From: Alphaproteobacteria bacterium | GTDB taxonomy: Bacteria > Pseudomonadota > Alphaproteobacteria > Rhizobiales > Devosiaceae | Reading direction: 5' to 3' | Length of the DNA stretch: 64,000 bases | Assembly (NCBI GenBank): GCA_018828145.1 | Contig: JAHJWO010000053.1 | Coordinates: 184,828 to 248,827 of the forward strand | Shown here: positions 47,864 through 56,508 of the stretch, piece by piece | Position numbering within the stretch: the stretch's first letter is position 1 | How the letters are laid out: every line of letters begins with the position of its first letter | Notes under the pieces: generated by a model | What the model was told of the DNA's origin: nothing | Database searches by the model: none | The model's input: the letters and a program-made list of their open reading frames with translations, nothing else | Program-made: the position numbers and the translations under genes

Positions 47864-48415
47864 CTACCGGTCGATATCGGTGGACTTCTTGAGCTTTTTG
47901 AGGGCAGCAAAGGGCCCAGCAGCTTCGTCTGCAAGGTCAACCCCAAGGGAATCCAGACCCTCGCCCGGAAGGCGTGGATAGGGATCGATGGCAAGAGCCA
48001 GGGTCTCGATCAGCAATGCGCTGAGATCAACTTCCGGGCCGTCGATGTGATCGGGAAAGTCCTCATCCTCAAGGTCGACGAAGATCTCCGAGCCTGGCGT
48101 TGGCTTGTGATCCTGGGCCTCGGGAAGAAATACCCGGTCGATTGCCTCGTCGATATGCTGTCCCACCGGTTCGAACGTCACCACGGAGGGCTGCACGATG
48201 TCCGCGACAAGGCGCCCCTGGGCTCGCAGGCCGCCGCGCAGTGGTGCCACCATCAAGGTGGCCTCGAAGGAGTCGATGGCGCTGAGCTTGAGCAGTTCGG
48301 CAAGCGCTGCACGAGTGGGCGCATCGAGCGAAACCGCCAGGTCCCGCCCGGAGGATGGCATACGGTCGATGCGTACAACCGCATCGAACAGCGGAGGCGT
48401 TGCGGAAGCGGTCAC
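47864..48415 (-). CDS. DUF177 (YceD) family protein
   Basis: 183 residues, acidic. Contains the DUF177 features [16 protein letters not shown] (about 130-145) and a C-terminal [10 protein letters not shown]. The family is tied to 23S rRNA and L32 in other bacteria and usually lies near rpmF-plsX. Here it lies directly before plsX. The start overlaps the upstream stop by 4 bp, so it is co-translated with the chaperone gene. Confidence 0.9.
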   Translation of the reverse strand: MTASATPPLFDAVVRIDRMPSSGRDLAVSLDAPTRAALAELLKLSAIDSFEATLMVAPLRGGLRAQGRLVADIVQPSVVTFEPVGQHIDEAIDRVFLPEAQDHKPTPGSEIFVDLEDEDFPDHIDGPEVDLSALLIETLALAIDPYPRLPGEGLDSLGVDLADEAAGPFAALKKLKKSTDIDR

Positions 48416-48939
48416 GCTGCAGCCTCGAAGCTGAGGGCGCCGCTCGTAATGGCACTGGCGGGCTGGGATGCCAATGCCCGGTCCTCGGCGAGGAGGTAGT
48501 CGGCAAGGGACGCGACATGCGGGCCGGGGATGCCATCGAAGATATTGCGCGCCAGCACGTCCTGCAAAGCTGCGGCGTCATTGCGGTCCATGGCCTCATT
48601 CAGCGCGGCCAGCAGGCCGAAGAAGAGGTTGCCCATCTTCTGGATTCGCTTGGGCACGCCCAGATCGCCCACGCCCATCTCGCGCAAGGACCGATCCATG
48701 TCCTTGAAGAACAGGTCGAACACCGCCTGGCTGAATTGCTTCTGGGCTCCGGATTCGGCGCGCAGGCGACGAAACAGCAGCGCCATGTGCAGGCTGATCA
48801 TGTCAAAGCGTCCCGTAACCGTGTCAGGGACGCCCCACTCGGCGTAGAACCGGGGTTGCCGGGATTGCGCCACAATGGCGCTATAGACGGCGTAAACCGG
48901 TTCGGTAGCTGTGTTCTTGCGAAACAGGGACAGGATCAT
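48412..48939 (-). CDS. Ubiquinol-cytochrome c chaperone family protein
   Basis: 175 residues. The CBP3-like domain covers most of the protein (VYAVYSAIVAQSRQPRFYAE, FDMISLHMALLFRRLR, FDLFFKDMDRSLREMGVGDLG). Homologs of mitochondrial Cbp3 help assemble cytochrome bc1. It is first in the leftward series chaperone-DUF177-plsX-fabH and diverges from bamE. Confidence 0.92.
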   Translation of the reverse strand: MILSLFRKNTATEPVYAVYSAIVAQSRQPRFYAEWGVPDTVTGRFDMISLHMALLFRRLRAESGAQKQFSQAVFDLFFKDMDRSLREMGVGDLGVPKRIQKMGNLFFGLLAALNEAMDRNDAAALQDVLARNIFDGIPGPHVASLADYLLAEDRALASQPASAITSGALSFEAAA

Positions 48940-49106
48940 GGGATTGCGCTCAGCATCTTGATCGGCCTAACAGGGGGCAAACAGGCCTGCCGGTCCATTG
49001 CCAGCTTGCCAGACGGACAAGTAGGCAGCTAAACATTCCGGCGGCTACAAGGGCCGCCGCCTTGTCGCCGTGCCTATAGTCGAGAGCCATCGGGAAAGTC
49101 AAATTC

Positions 49107-49556
49107 ATGTCCTTGCGTACCGCCACCGGTCCAATAGCGCCGCTTGCCGCTGCCGCCCTGCTCGCATTGGCCTTGGCTGCCTGCACCAGCAGCACCTCGC
49201 TGATCACGCAGCGGACCCAGGGATATGAGATATCCGACAGTGCACTGGCGCAGATCCGTCCCGGCCAGAGCAAGGAGCTGGTCACGCTGGTGCTCGGCTC
49301 GCCGCAGTCGACCAATACGTTCGGTGACCAGTCTGCATTCTATTATGTCGAGACCAAGGTGCGCCAGACGTCGTTCGGCATGACGATGATCGACTCGCGC
49401 ACCGTGCTGGTCGTCTATTTCGACAAGAACAACAAGGTGGTCGACAAGGCCGTCTATGGTCTGCAGGACGGCAAGACCGTCGCCATCGAGAGCCGTCGTA
49501 CCCAATCCTTCGGCGAGGACCGCACATTCATCGACCAGATCCTGCAGAGCTTCTAG
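49107..49556 (+). CDS. bamE: Outer-membrane protein assembly factor BamE
   Basis: 149 residues. Lipoprotein signal with lipobox LALAACTSS, then a SmpA/OmlA fold: ALAQIRPGQSKELVTLVLGS (about 50-69) and SAFYYVETKVRQ. It is a lipoprotein of the BAM complex in the outer membrane. Divergent from the bc1 chaperone gene, a conserved alphaproteobacterial arrangement. Confidence 0.93.
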   Translation: MSLRTATGPIAPLAAAALLALALAACTSSTSLITQRTQGYEISDSALAQIRPGQSKELVTLVLGSPQSTNTFGDQSAFYYVETKVRQTSFGMTMIDSRTVLVVYFDKNNKVVDKAVYGLQDGKTVAIESRRTQSFGEDRTFIDQILQSF

Positions 49557-49576
49557 GCCGCAGTTGGACGATTTGA

Positions 49577-49608
49577 AAAGCCCCGGGAAACCGGGGCTTT
49601 CTCGTTCT
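49577..49608. terminator. Bidirectional terminator between bamE and nusB
   Basis: AAAGCCCCGG (49577-49586) and CCGGGGCTTT (49591-49600) form a perfect 10-bp stem with a GAAA tetraloop. T/A tracts lie on both sides of the stem. Confidence 0.92.
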
Positions 49609-49623
49609 CAGAAGCGGTTGCGC

Positions 49624-50136
49624 CTACAGGGTGCCGGTCAGGTCGGTGCCGGCTTCGCGCGCCATGGCGTCGAGGGCGGCGTTGACGAGGCCGGTGGCAT
49701 CGTCTTCGTAGAAGGCCTTGGCCACATCCACATATTCGGTGATGACAACGCGGGGCGGGATGTCCTTGCGACGCAGCAGTTCGAATGCGGCGGCGCGCAG
49801 AATAGCGCGCAAGGTGGCATCAACCCGTTCCACCGGCCATCCCTCGGCAAGCGCCCGATCAACGGCGGGGTCGATAGCCAGCTGATGCTTGGTCACACCG
49901 GTGACGATCTGGCGGAAGAAATCGGCATCGGCGGGCAGATACTGTTCGCCTTCAACCTCGCGGCCCAGGTGGAATGCGCCGAACTGGGCCAGGGTGTCTT
50001 CGAGCGTCGCACGGCCAACGTCCATCTGGTAGAGGGCCTGGACGGCTGCAAGGCGAGCGGCACCGCGCTGGTTGGCAAGGCGGTCGGCTTTGGGGTCGCG
50101 TTTGGGGGCGTCGGCCATAACTGCTTTCATCTTCAT
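49624..50136 (-). CDS. nusB: Transcription antitermination factor NusB
   Basis: About 170 residues, all-helical: RGAARLAAVQALYQMDVG near the start, DRALAEGWPVERVDATLRAI and VITEYVDVAKAFYEDDATGLVNA at the end. NusB binds boxA with S10 in rRNA antitermination. The start is uncertain among ATGs at 50116-50118, 50128-50130 and 50134-50136; none has a strong site. It follows ribD directly, without the ribE-ribH pair often found between them. Confidence 0.94.
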   Translation of the reverse strand: MKMKAVMADAPKRDPKADRLANQRGAARLAAVQALYQMDVGRATLEDTLAQFGAFHLGREVEGEQYLPADADFFRQIVTGVTKHQLAIDPAVDRALAEGWPVERVDATLRAILRAAAFELLRRKDIPPRVVITEYVDVAKAFYEDDATGLVNAALDAMAREAGTDLTGTL

Positions 50137-50220
50137 TGAGTGGCCGCGGGGCCGCGCTGCCATCTCTGGCGTCGCAACCCAATAATCTTCCGCGGATGGA
50201 ACTTCAACAGGCGTTGCGGC

Positions 50221-51324
50221 TCAATTGGGTCGCGATGGACGCTCGTAAAGCACCAAAGTGTCGTCCCCGAGGCGCTGGCGCCCTGTCTCGGCAAGGCCGG
50301 CGGCGGCCAGCAAATCGGCGATGGGACCATCAGGACTGGCGGGTACACCACCTTCTCCCACACTCAAAGGCGACAGGAGCAGCGCGAAGCGGTCGACAAG
50401 ATCCGCCTCCAGCAGGCCCGCAAGCAGACGCTGGCCTGGTTCGACCAGGAGATTCTGGATTCCCTTGCGGCCCAGCGCCGTGAGTGCTGCTTCAAGCTCT
50501 GGACGACCCTGACGGCCGGCGACACGGATGGTTTCGACCGATACCGGCGCATCGACCGCCACACCGGTTTCCGCAATGACGGCAGTGCGATAGCCGGAAA
50601 ATCTACCAATGAGATTCACCTTGCGATCAATGCCACCCGCTCCAGCAAGTACGACGCGAAGAGGGGTGCGGAGTGCCAAGCCGGGCAGAGTAACGGTCAG
50701 GGCGGGATCGTCGGAGCGGGCAGTGGCGGCACCGACAAGGATTGCATCGGCGCGCGTACGCTGCAGGTCGATCCAGTTGGATGAGGGCTGCCCGGCAATG
50801 GGCGCCCTGCCCACCCCGCTGCGGCCAATCTTACCGTCGGCAGAGACGACAAGAACGGCCGTTACGAAGGGGCGCCCCGTGGTGTGACGAAGGGTATGAC
50901 CAGCGTGAAGGGCGAGCGACGGAGCATGGTTGGCCAGCACTGTTTCGACGCCGGCCGATTCGAGGTGGCCGATGCTGCCGGCTGCCTGCGGATCGAGGTT
51001 AGCTGCGCCAATGACCACGCGCATGATGCCGGCGCGAATGATTGCATCGACGCAGGGCGGTGTGCGCCCCCAGTGGTGGCAAGGCTCCAGGGTCAGGTAG
51101 AGCGTGCATCCGGCAGCCTCAAAGCCCGCCACGGCGATGGCCTGCGCCTCGGCATGGGGTCTGCCGCCCTTGGCCGTTACCGCTCGCGAGACCAGGGTTT
51201 GCGACCGCGGATCGACGAGCAGGGCGGCCACGGTAGGCTCGTCAGCCGTGGTGCCAACAAAGGGCGTTGCATAGCGGACGGCGGCATCGAGCCAGCGCCT
51301 GTCTTCTGCCGTGAGCTCGGTCAC
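50221..51324 (-). CDS. ribD: Bifunctional diaminohydroxyphosphoribosylaminopyrimidine deaminase / reductase
   Basis: 367 residues. The N-terminal deaminase has the zinc motif PHAEAQAI and [12 protein letters not shown] (about residues 50-90). The C-terminal reductase (about 150-360) includes [20 protein letters not shown] and [14 protein letters not shown]. It carries out two early steps of riboflavin synthesis. The start overlaps the nrdR stop by 4 bp. Confidence 0.95.
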   Translation of the reverse strand: MTELTAEDRRWLDAAVRYATPFVGTTADEPTVAALLVDPRSQTLVSRAVTAKGGRPHAEAQAIAVAGFEAAGCTLYLTLEPCHHWGRTPPCVDAIIRAGIMRVVIGAANLDPQAAGSIGHLESAGVETVLANHAPSLALHAGHTLRHTTGRPFVTAVLVVSADGKIGRSGVGRAPIAGQPSSNWIDLQRTRADAILVGAATARSDDPALTVTLPGLALRTPLRVVLAGAGGIDRKVNLIGRFSGYRTAVIAETGVAVDAPVSVETIRVAGRQGRPELEAALTALGRKGIQNLLVEPGQRLLAGLLEADLVDRFALLLSPLSVGEGGVPASPDGPIADLLAAAGLAETGRQRLGDDTLVLYERPSRPN

Positions 51325-51797
51325 TCGTCGTCCTGCAGCGTGCCCTGCCCTTCAGCCAATTCTGCCAGGAAGTCGCGGAAGTCGTCGGCGGCGGAAAAGT
51401 TCTTGTAGACCGAGGCGAAACGCACGAAGGCGACGTCGTCGAGGCCCTTGAGACCATCCATCACATATTCACCGATCTGGTCGGAGGTCACTTCCACATC
51501 GCCCAGGCTTTCGAGCTGGCGGACAATGCCAGAAATCATGCGTTCGATTCGATCGGCCTCGACGGCGCGCTTGCGCAGGGCGGTATAGACCGACCGTGCC
51601 AGTTTCTCCCGGTCAAAGGGCACCTTGCGGCCGCTCTTCTTGACCACGGTCAGATCGCGCAACTGCACCCGCTCGAAAGTGGTAAAGCGGCCGCCGCATC
51701 CATTACAGACGCGGCGGCGGCGAATGGCGCCAGAATCCTCGGTCGGCCGGCTGTCCTTGACCTGCGTATCGTCGTTGCCGCAATAGGGACAGCGCAT
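51321..51797 (-). CDS. nrdR: Transcriptional repressor NrdR
   Basis: 158 residues. Zinc ribbon with CPYCGNDD and [16 protein letters not shown] (four cysteines), then an ATP-cone ([20 protein letters not shown]). It represses ribonucleotide reductase genes according to ATP/dATP level. Lies 9 bp after glyA on the same strand, a conserved neighbourhood. Confidence 0.97.
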   Translation of the reverse strand: MRCPYCGNDDTQVKDSRPTEDSGAIRRRRVCNGCGGRFTTFERVQLRDLTVVKKSGRKVPFDREKLARSVYTALRKRAVEADRIERMISGIVRQLESLGDVEVTSDQIGEYVMDGLKGLDDVAFVRFASVYKNFSAADDFRDFLAELAEGQGTLQDDE

Positions 51798-51806
51798 GAG
51801 GAGCCC

Positions 51807-53108
51807 TTACTGGCCGTAGATCGGGAAGCGGTCGGTGAGGATCTTCACCTTGGCGCGAACCTGAGCTTCAACGGCGCCGTTGTTCTCGTCGCCGTTTTCC
51901 TTGAGGCCATCGAGAACCTCGATGATCAGCTCACCGATCAGCTTGAACTCAGCCTCGCCAAAACCACGCGATGTCCCTGCTGGAGTACCTAGGCGGATGC
52001 CCGAGGTAATGGCCGGCTTCTCGGGATCGAAGGGCACGGCGTTCTTGTTGCAGGTGATATGCGCGCGTTCCAGCGCCTGCTCGGTCGCCTTGCCGGTCAG
52101 GCCCTTGGGACGCAGATCGACCAGCATCAGGTGATTGTCGGTGCCCTTGCTGACGATATCGACGCCGCCCTTGACCAGGGTCTCCGCCAATACCTTGGCA
52201 TTGGCCACGACCTGACGGGCGTAGTCCTTGAACTCGGGCTGAAGGGCTTCTTTGAAGGCGACCGCCTTGGCAGCGATGACATGCATCAACGGACCGCCCT
52301 GGATGCCGGGGAAGATCGCCGAATTGATCTTCTTGGCAATATCCTCGTCATTGGTGAGGATCAGGCCGCCGCGCGGGCCGCGCAGGGTCTTGTGCGTGGT
52401 CGTCGTGGCGACGTGGGCATGGGGGAACGGGCTGGGATACTGGCCACCGGCGACGAGCCCTGCCACATGGGCCATGTCGACGAAGAGGATGGCGCCCACT
52501 TCATCGGCAATGGACCGGAACTCTGCCCAGTCCATGATGCGGGAATAGGCCGAGAAACCGGCCACGATCATCTTGGGCTTGTGCTCGTGCGCCAGCTGGC
52601 GAACCTGGTCCATGTCCACCAGGCCGTCCTGCTTGCGCAGGCCATATTGGATGGCGTTGAACCACTTGCCGGACTGGTTGGGCTTGGCGCCGTGCGTCAG
52701 GTGGCCGCCAGCGTCGAGCGACATGCCGAGGATGGTGTCGCCGGGCTGGATCAGCGCCTGATAGACGCCCTGGTTGGCTTGCGAGCCCGAATTGGGCTGC
52801 ACATTGGCGAAACCGACGCCGAACAGCTGCTTGGCACGTTCGATCGCCAGGGTTTCGGCAACGTCGACATACTGGCAGCCGCCATAATAGCGGCGGCCGG
52901 GATAGCCTTCGGCATACTTGTTGGTGAGCACCGAGCCCTGCGCTTCGAGCACGGCCTGGGAAACGATGTTCTCCGAGGCGATCAGCTCGATCTCGCCCTG
53001 CTGCCTGCCCAGTTCATCCTGGACGGCACGGGCGATTTCCGGATCGGTCTCTGCCAGCAAATTCGAAAAGAAGCTCGGGAAAGGCGAGGTGGACATTGCA
53101 GCGCTCAT
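51807..53108 (-). CDS. glyA: Serine hydroxymethyltransferase
   Basis: 433 residues. The PLP Lys is K240 in [24 protein letters not shown] and [13 protein letters not shown] are also present. It converts serine and tetrahydrofolate to glycine and methylene-THF. A ZTP riboswitch lies 120 nt upstream. An alternative ATG at 53094-53096 would remove four residues. Confidence 0.97.
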   Translation of the reverse strand: MSAAMSTSPFPSFFSNLLAETDPEIARAVQDELGRQQGEIELIASENIVSQAVLEAQGSVLTNKYAEGYPGRRYYGGCQYVDVAETLAIERAKQLFGVGFANVQPNSGSQANQGVYQALIQPGDTILGMSLDAGGHLTHGAKPNQSGKWFNAIQYGLRKQDGLVDMDQVRQLAHEHKPKMIVAGFSAYSRIMDWAEFRSIADEVGAILFVDMAHVAGLVAGGQYPSPFPHAHVATTTTHKTLRGPRGGLILTNDEDIAKKINSAIFPGIQGGPLMHVIAAKAVAFKEALQPEFKDYARQVVANAKVLAETLVKGGVDIVSKGTDNHLMLVDLRPKGLTGKATEQALERAHITCNKNAVPFDPEKPAITSGIRLGTPAGTSRGFGEAEFKLIGELIIEVLDGLKENGDENNGAVEAQVRAKVKILTDRFPIYGQ

Positions 53109-53229
53109 GGGAAAATGACCTCGCAGGAAACGAAACAGATCGGCGTTCCGGTGGCTTTACCACGTGGCGAAGTGCGATTCCAAGGCCGACAAAGCTGGGA
53201 TATGTGCATGGGGGCTCCCCTAGTGTGCG

Positions 53230-53312
53230 AATGGGTGCCCAGGCGAGCGGCTCTACAAGGTTCGCGTTCCCCGATGGTTACCCATCTCTTCTCGCCAGTC
53301 GCGCGAACGAAG
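53230..53312 (-). promoter_or_regulatory. ZTP (pfl) riboswitch upstream of glyA
   Basis: On the minus strand the order is GTTCGCGCGACTGGCG, ATGGGTAACCATCGGGGAAC, GCGAACC, GAGCCGCTCGCCTGGGCA. GTTCGCG pairs with CGCGAAC to close the first domain, and the second part ends in the hallmark CGCCTGGGCA that forms the pseudoknot with CTGGCG. The ZTP class senses the purine precursor ZTP/ZMP, a sign of folate shortage, and glyA is one of its known targets. No clear T-tract follows, so the output may be translational. Confidence 0.85.
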
Positions 53313-53362
53313 CGATTATGTCGCAGAATGCTCATGAGGGAAAGAGGCAATGGCTGCACAGG

Positions 53363-53578
53363 TCAAGCGAACTTGCCGGGCGTGACCGGAGGGGGCGCTG
53401 GGGCCGCTTCGGCAAGCTTCTTGCGAAGCTTGGCCAGCGCGACCTGCTGCATCTGGTATCGGGTGGCGTTGACCGGGGTGACGACAATCACTTCGACACC
53501 GGTGGCGGCATCGATGGCGGCGACCCGCATCTGCTGGCCGACCTGCACAAACTCGAAATAGACCTCACCATCAGCCAT
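53363..53578 (-). CDS. Small conserved protein, DUF6898-like
   Basis: 71 residues from the ATG at 53576-53578, which has AGGGG 6 nt upstream. The sequence (GEVYFEFVQVGQQMRVAAID, VEVIVVTPVNATRYQMQQVA) is a small beta-rich domain followed by a helix, of the type found next to glyA in Hyphomicrobiales. A longer frame to 53695 would run through the terminator hairpin at 53629 and is not credible. Function unknown. Confidence 0.75.
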   Translation of the reverse strand: MADGEVYFEFVQVGQQMRVAAIDAATGVEVIVVTPVNATRYQMQQVALAKLRKKLAEAAPAPPPVTPGKFA

Positions 53579-53619
53579 GAGCGCCCCCTGCCCGCACTCT
53601 AGCCGATTCTCTGGCTTCC

Positions 53620-53649
53620 AATAGAAAACGCCCTCCACGAGGGAGGGCG
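53620..53649 (-). terminator. Terminator of the L,D-transpeptidase gene
   Basis: CGCCCTCC (53629-53636) pairs with GGAGGGCG (53642-53649), loop ACGAG. On the minus strand it is followed by TTTTCTATT. It lies about 100 bp past the transpeptidase stop. Confidence 0.8.
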
Positions 53650-53747
53650 CTAACACGGGGATAGAGTATTCGTGCCATTCGGCCACACGCCTCATGGCCT
53701 TGCCACCTCAATCGCGCCACTGGCGCGATTTGCCCTGCGGGGCGGCG

Positions 53748-55010
53748 TCAAGCCTGTTCGAAGGACACCTTGCCCTGCGCGTCGAACTCATAGACGTCGT
53801 CGCGGAAGCTGACAGTGCCCTGGCGATTGGCCCAGGCGGTGATGTAGGTGGTGTGGATCGGCACGCGCGCCTTGCATTCCACGTCAAGGCGCTGGAGCGA
53901 CGCGAAGGTGGAGTCCACCTTGTTCTGATCCCAGTCTCCATTGTCGCGCAACAACCAGTTAACCAGTTGATTGACGCCGTCGACACGCACGCAACCGGAG
54001 GAGTGGAAGCGGGCATTCTCGCCGAAGAGAGCCTTGGTGGGCGTATCGTGCAGATAGCAGTCATAAGGATTGTAGAAGTTGATCTTGCAGTGCCCCATGG
54101 AGTTGGCCGCGCCCGGCTCCTGGCGGTACATGTAATTCACTTCCGCATCCGAGATGTTGACCCAATTGATCGACTGCGGGTCGATCTTGTTGCCAGAACC
54201 ATCATATATGAAGATGTTCTGCTCAGTGAGATAGTTCGGATTTTCCTGCATGTACTTGGTCAGGTCCTGGCGGACAAGCGACTTAGGCACGTGCCAATAG
54301 GGATTGAAATTGATCTGGCTGATCTTGCTGGCCATGATCGGCGTTGCACGCTCTACCCGGCCCACGACCGCAGTGTGGCGCTGCTCGACCATACCATCAT
54401 TGACCGCCTCGATCGTGGCGGCGGGAATGTTGACCACCACATAGCGCGGGCTCAGGCTTGCGGCCATGTTCTGGACGCGCGTGTAATTCAGGTAAAGCTG
54501 CTGCAGGCGCGTGGCAGCGGGCACATTCATCGCATACCAGGTCGCCTCATCCACCTGGCCGTTGACGATCAGGCCATGGCGGGCCTGGAAACTGCGGACG
54601 CCGCGGTCGGTGGCTTCGTCGAACAGGTCGTTGACATTGGGCACCAGGACCATGTCGCCCGAGGAAATCAGGCGGCGCTTGAGCGCAATCACGGGTTCGC
54701 CGGACTTGCCGATCGAGAGGCGGAACGCCTCCTGCGGTATTTCCTCCCAGCCGCCATTGGCGACGAAGGGCTCATACTGGGAAATCGCCAGCTGCAGATT
54801 ATAGACCGTGTCGAAGGAGAGGATCGGCTCGTTGGTGGCGATCAGCGCCTCGGCGGCTGCCGTATTGCCATCCTTGTCGACGTTGCGCAGCACGTTGCCG
54901 CGACTCATCATGTCGAACACAGATTCCTGCCCACGCGCGAGCGCCGGCAAAGCCAGTGATGCGCCGGCCACGGCCGTGTACCGGAGCAGAGATCGTCTAT
55001 TCAGCCGCAT
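53748..55010 (-). CDS. ldtP: L,D-transpeptidase (LdtP-like)
   Basis: About 420 residues. Tat-like signal (LNRRSLLRYTAVAGASLALP), a peptidoglycan-binding segment (GVRSFQARHGLIVNGQVDEA, about 145-165), then a YkuD catalytic domain with FHSSGCVRVDGVNQLV; the catalytic Cys is about C340. It makes 3-3 or protein crosslinks in the cell wall. The LdtR-type regulator lies next to it, as in Liberibacter, where LdtR controls ldtP. The ATG at 55008-55010 is favoured over an upstream TTG. Confidence 0.92.
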   Translation of the reverse strand: MRLNRRSLLRYTAVAGASLALPALARGQESVFDMMSRGNVLRNVDKDGNTAAAEALIATNEPILSFDTVYNLQLAISQYEPFVANGGWEEIPQEAFRLSIGKSGEPVIALKRRLISSGDMVLVPNVNDLFDEATDRGVRSFQARHGLIVNGQVDEATWYAMNVPAATRLQQLYLNYTRVQNMAASLSPRYVVVNIPAATIEAVNDGMVEQRHTAVVGRVERATPIMASKISQINFNPYWHVPKSLVRQDLTKYMQENPNYLTEQNIFIYDGSGNKIDPQSINWVNISDAEVNYMYRQEPGAANSMGHCKINFYNPYDCYLHDTPTKALFGENARFHSSGCVRVDGVNQLVNWLLRDNGDWDQNKVDSTFASLQRLDVECKARVPIHTTYITAWANRQGTVSFRDDVYEFDAQGKVSFEQA

Positions 55011-55037
55011 TGAGTCACCCGAATTTGTCAGCCGCAA

Positions 55038-55251
55038 AGCAGAGCGGTTATTACCATTGCACCCCGCGGCTCACAACGCGGTCAACCGCAAGTGAACCGA
55101 GCAAGTCTTAGTGAATCAAGAATACTCGGGAAATGGTTTCAAACCACGTAATGAGCGAAATTGCGCGGGTTTGCGGCACAAATGTGAACGCCGGCCCTAG
55201 GAACCGGCGTTTGCAATCGAGTGTAGCGCAGCAGCAACAGTTGTCTGGCGC
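55038..55251. other. Control region between ldtR and ldtP
   Basis: Contains an 8-bp hairpin AACGCCGG/CCGGCGTT (55187-55211) with little T-tract, probably a weak terminator of ldtR. The ldtP promoter should also be in this interval; no clear operator is seen. Confidence 0.45.
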
Positions 55252-55761
55252 CTAGAGCTTGTAGAGGATCTGGTCGACCCAGAAGCGCTCGAGACGGGCA
55301 AGGGCCTTGTTGAGGCCGTCGAATTCGTCGTCGCCAAGACCGCCGACCTTGTCGATGGACTTGAGGTGACGATCATAGAGCTCGTCGATGACCTCGGCCA
55401 CTTCCTCGCCCTTGGGGGTCAGCTTGATGCGGACCGAGCGGCGGTCGGAGCGCGACCGCTCCTGGAAGATATAACCGGTTTCGACCAGTTTCTTGAGATT
55501 GTACGAGACGTTCGAGCCGAGATAGTAGCCGCGGGAGCGAAGCTCGCCGGCGGTCAGTTCGGCATCGCCGATGTTGAACATCAGCAGGGCCTGGACCGGA
55601 TTGATATCGTCCCACCCCATGCGGTCGAACTCATCCTTGATGAGATCGAGCAGGCGGCGGTGCAGGCGTTCGACCCGGGAAACCGCTTCCAGATAGAGCG
55701 GCTTAAGGCTCTGCGGACGTTCCGGAACGATGGCCTCTGCTGCGTTGGATTTGATTGCCAT
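55252..55761 (-). CDS. ldtR: MarR-family regulator LdtR
   Basis: About 169 residues. Winged-helix MarR domain: WDDINPVQALLMFNIGDAEL, the recognition helix LGSNVSYNLKKLVETGYI and wing RSDRRSVRIKLTPKG. The match to the LdtR subfamily and the adjacent L,D-transpeptidase support the name. LdtR in Liberibacter activates ldtP and stress genes. The ATG at 55759-55761 has GAGG upstream; a longer frame to 55803 is less likely. Confidence 0.9.
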   Translation of the reverse strand: MAIKSNAAEAIVPERPQSLKPLYLEAVSRVERLHRRLLDLIKDEFDRMGWDDINPVQALLMFNIGDAELTAGELRSRGYYLGSNVSYNLKKLVETGYIFQERSRSDRRSVRIKLTPKGEEVAEVIDELYDRHLKSIDKVGGLGDDEFDGLNKALARLERFWVDQILYKL

Positions 55762-55902
55762 TTGTGCCTCACTGTTTTTGCAGTCTGCGCGATTTCTTCG
55801 CATCTCATGAGGCCAAACTACGGCGTCCGGACTAAGATCGCCCTAAGCGGCGTGATTAAGAGCATGTTACTGGAATGCAATGAGAATTTGGCTTTATTCT
55901 TC

Positions 55903-55928
55903 GTTACACCGGTGCATAAATTTGTAAC
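55903..55928. promoter_or_regulatory. Inverted repeat upstream of ldtR
   Basis: GTTACA (55903-55908) and TGTAAC (55923-55928) are inverted around a segment containing CACCGGTG. It lies about 140 bp upstream of the ldtR start in an AT-rich stretch. Possible operator, but distance and short arms make it tentative. Confidence 0.3.
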
Positions 55929-55937
55929 CTTACGCGA

Positions 55938-55968
55938 GTGTGAAGGGCGGCGAGGCCGCCCTTCACAC
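55938..55968 (-). terminator. Strong 14-bp hairpin after the small membrane protein gene
   Basis: GTGTGAAGGGCGGC (55938-55951) pairs perfectly with GCCGCCCTTCACAC (55955-55968), loop GAG. It begins 5 bp after the stop of the leftward gene at 55974. No T-run follows, yet it is the only visible terminator before ldtR. Confidence 0.7.
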
Positions 55969-55973
55969 GACCA

Positions 55974-56381
55974 TCATGCCAGGAGCGAACGGGCTCCAAA
56001 AAGCTTCAGTGCCAGAACTGCAGCGACCGCTACGCCCTGCCCCGCCAGCAGGGCTAGACCTGCCGGGCTGAGGTTGGCGGCATGGAGCATGATCAGCGCC
56101 AGACTGCCCAGGACCCAGGCGATATCGCCGGCTATGTTGCCGAGAACCAGGGGCCGCGCTGGAACGGCCATTCGCGCGATCCAGGCGTTGAAGGCGGCCC
56201 AGGGCAGGAGCAGCAGGCCGATCGTCCAGAGGAAGGCCGAAGGCAGGGTCCAGCCTGCAAGTCCGGTCAGCGCGTCGGCCGACACCAGCAGCGCCAGCCC
56301 CATGGCCAGCGAGCCTATGGCATCGAGCCAATAGACGAGATGGGGGTCGAGGCGCGGAAGGGTTTGCACTTGGGTGGTCAC
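55974..56381 (-). CDS. Small four-helix membrane protein, function unknown
   Basis: 135 residues, GTG start with GGAG 7 nt upstream. About four hydrophobic helices (around 15-37, 43-63, 78-98, 104-125). I recognise no catalytic motif. It diverges from an HTH regulator gene across 127 bp that carry a perfect palindrome, which suggests it is regulated by that protein. Confidence 0.75.
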   Translation of the reverse strand: MTTQVQTLPRLDPHLVYWLDAIGSLAMGLALLVSADALTGLAGWTLPSAFLWTIGLLLLPWAAFNAWIARMAVPARPLVLGNIAGDIAWVLGSLALIMLHAANLSPAGLALLAGQGVAVAAVLALKLFGARSLLA

Positions 56382-56443
56382 GGCGGATCTCCATGTTCCG
56401 TTTTGTGGTGACCACAGCGTGGAGGAGCAACGTCATGCTCTCA

Positions 56444-56460
56444 ATTACCTCCCAGGTAAT
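56444..56460. promoter_or_regulatory. Perfect 17-bp palindrome, candidate operator of the HTH regulator
   Basis: ATTACCT-CCC-AGGTAAT is a perfect 7-bp inverted repeat with a 3-bp spacer. It is midway between the divergent genes starting at 56381 (leftward) and 56509 (rightward), so one site could control both. Confidence 0.6.
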
Positions 56461-56508
56461 GGAATGCGGCGGCAGACAGGGGCATGGTGTGAGAAATGGA
56501 GGATGCGA

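Noticed and set aside
53105..53359. Open frame in the glyA leader
   Set aside because: It coincides with the ZTP riboswitch region; the conserved RNA motif explains the sequence better.
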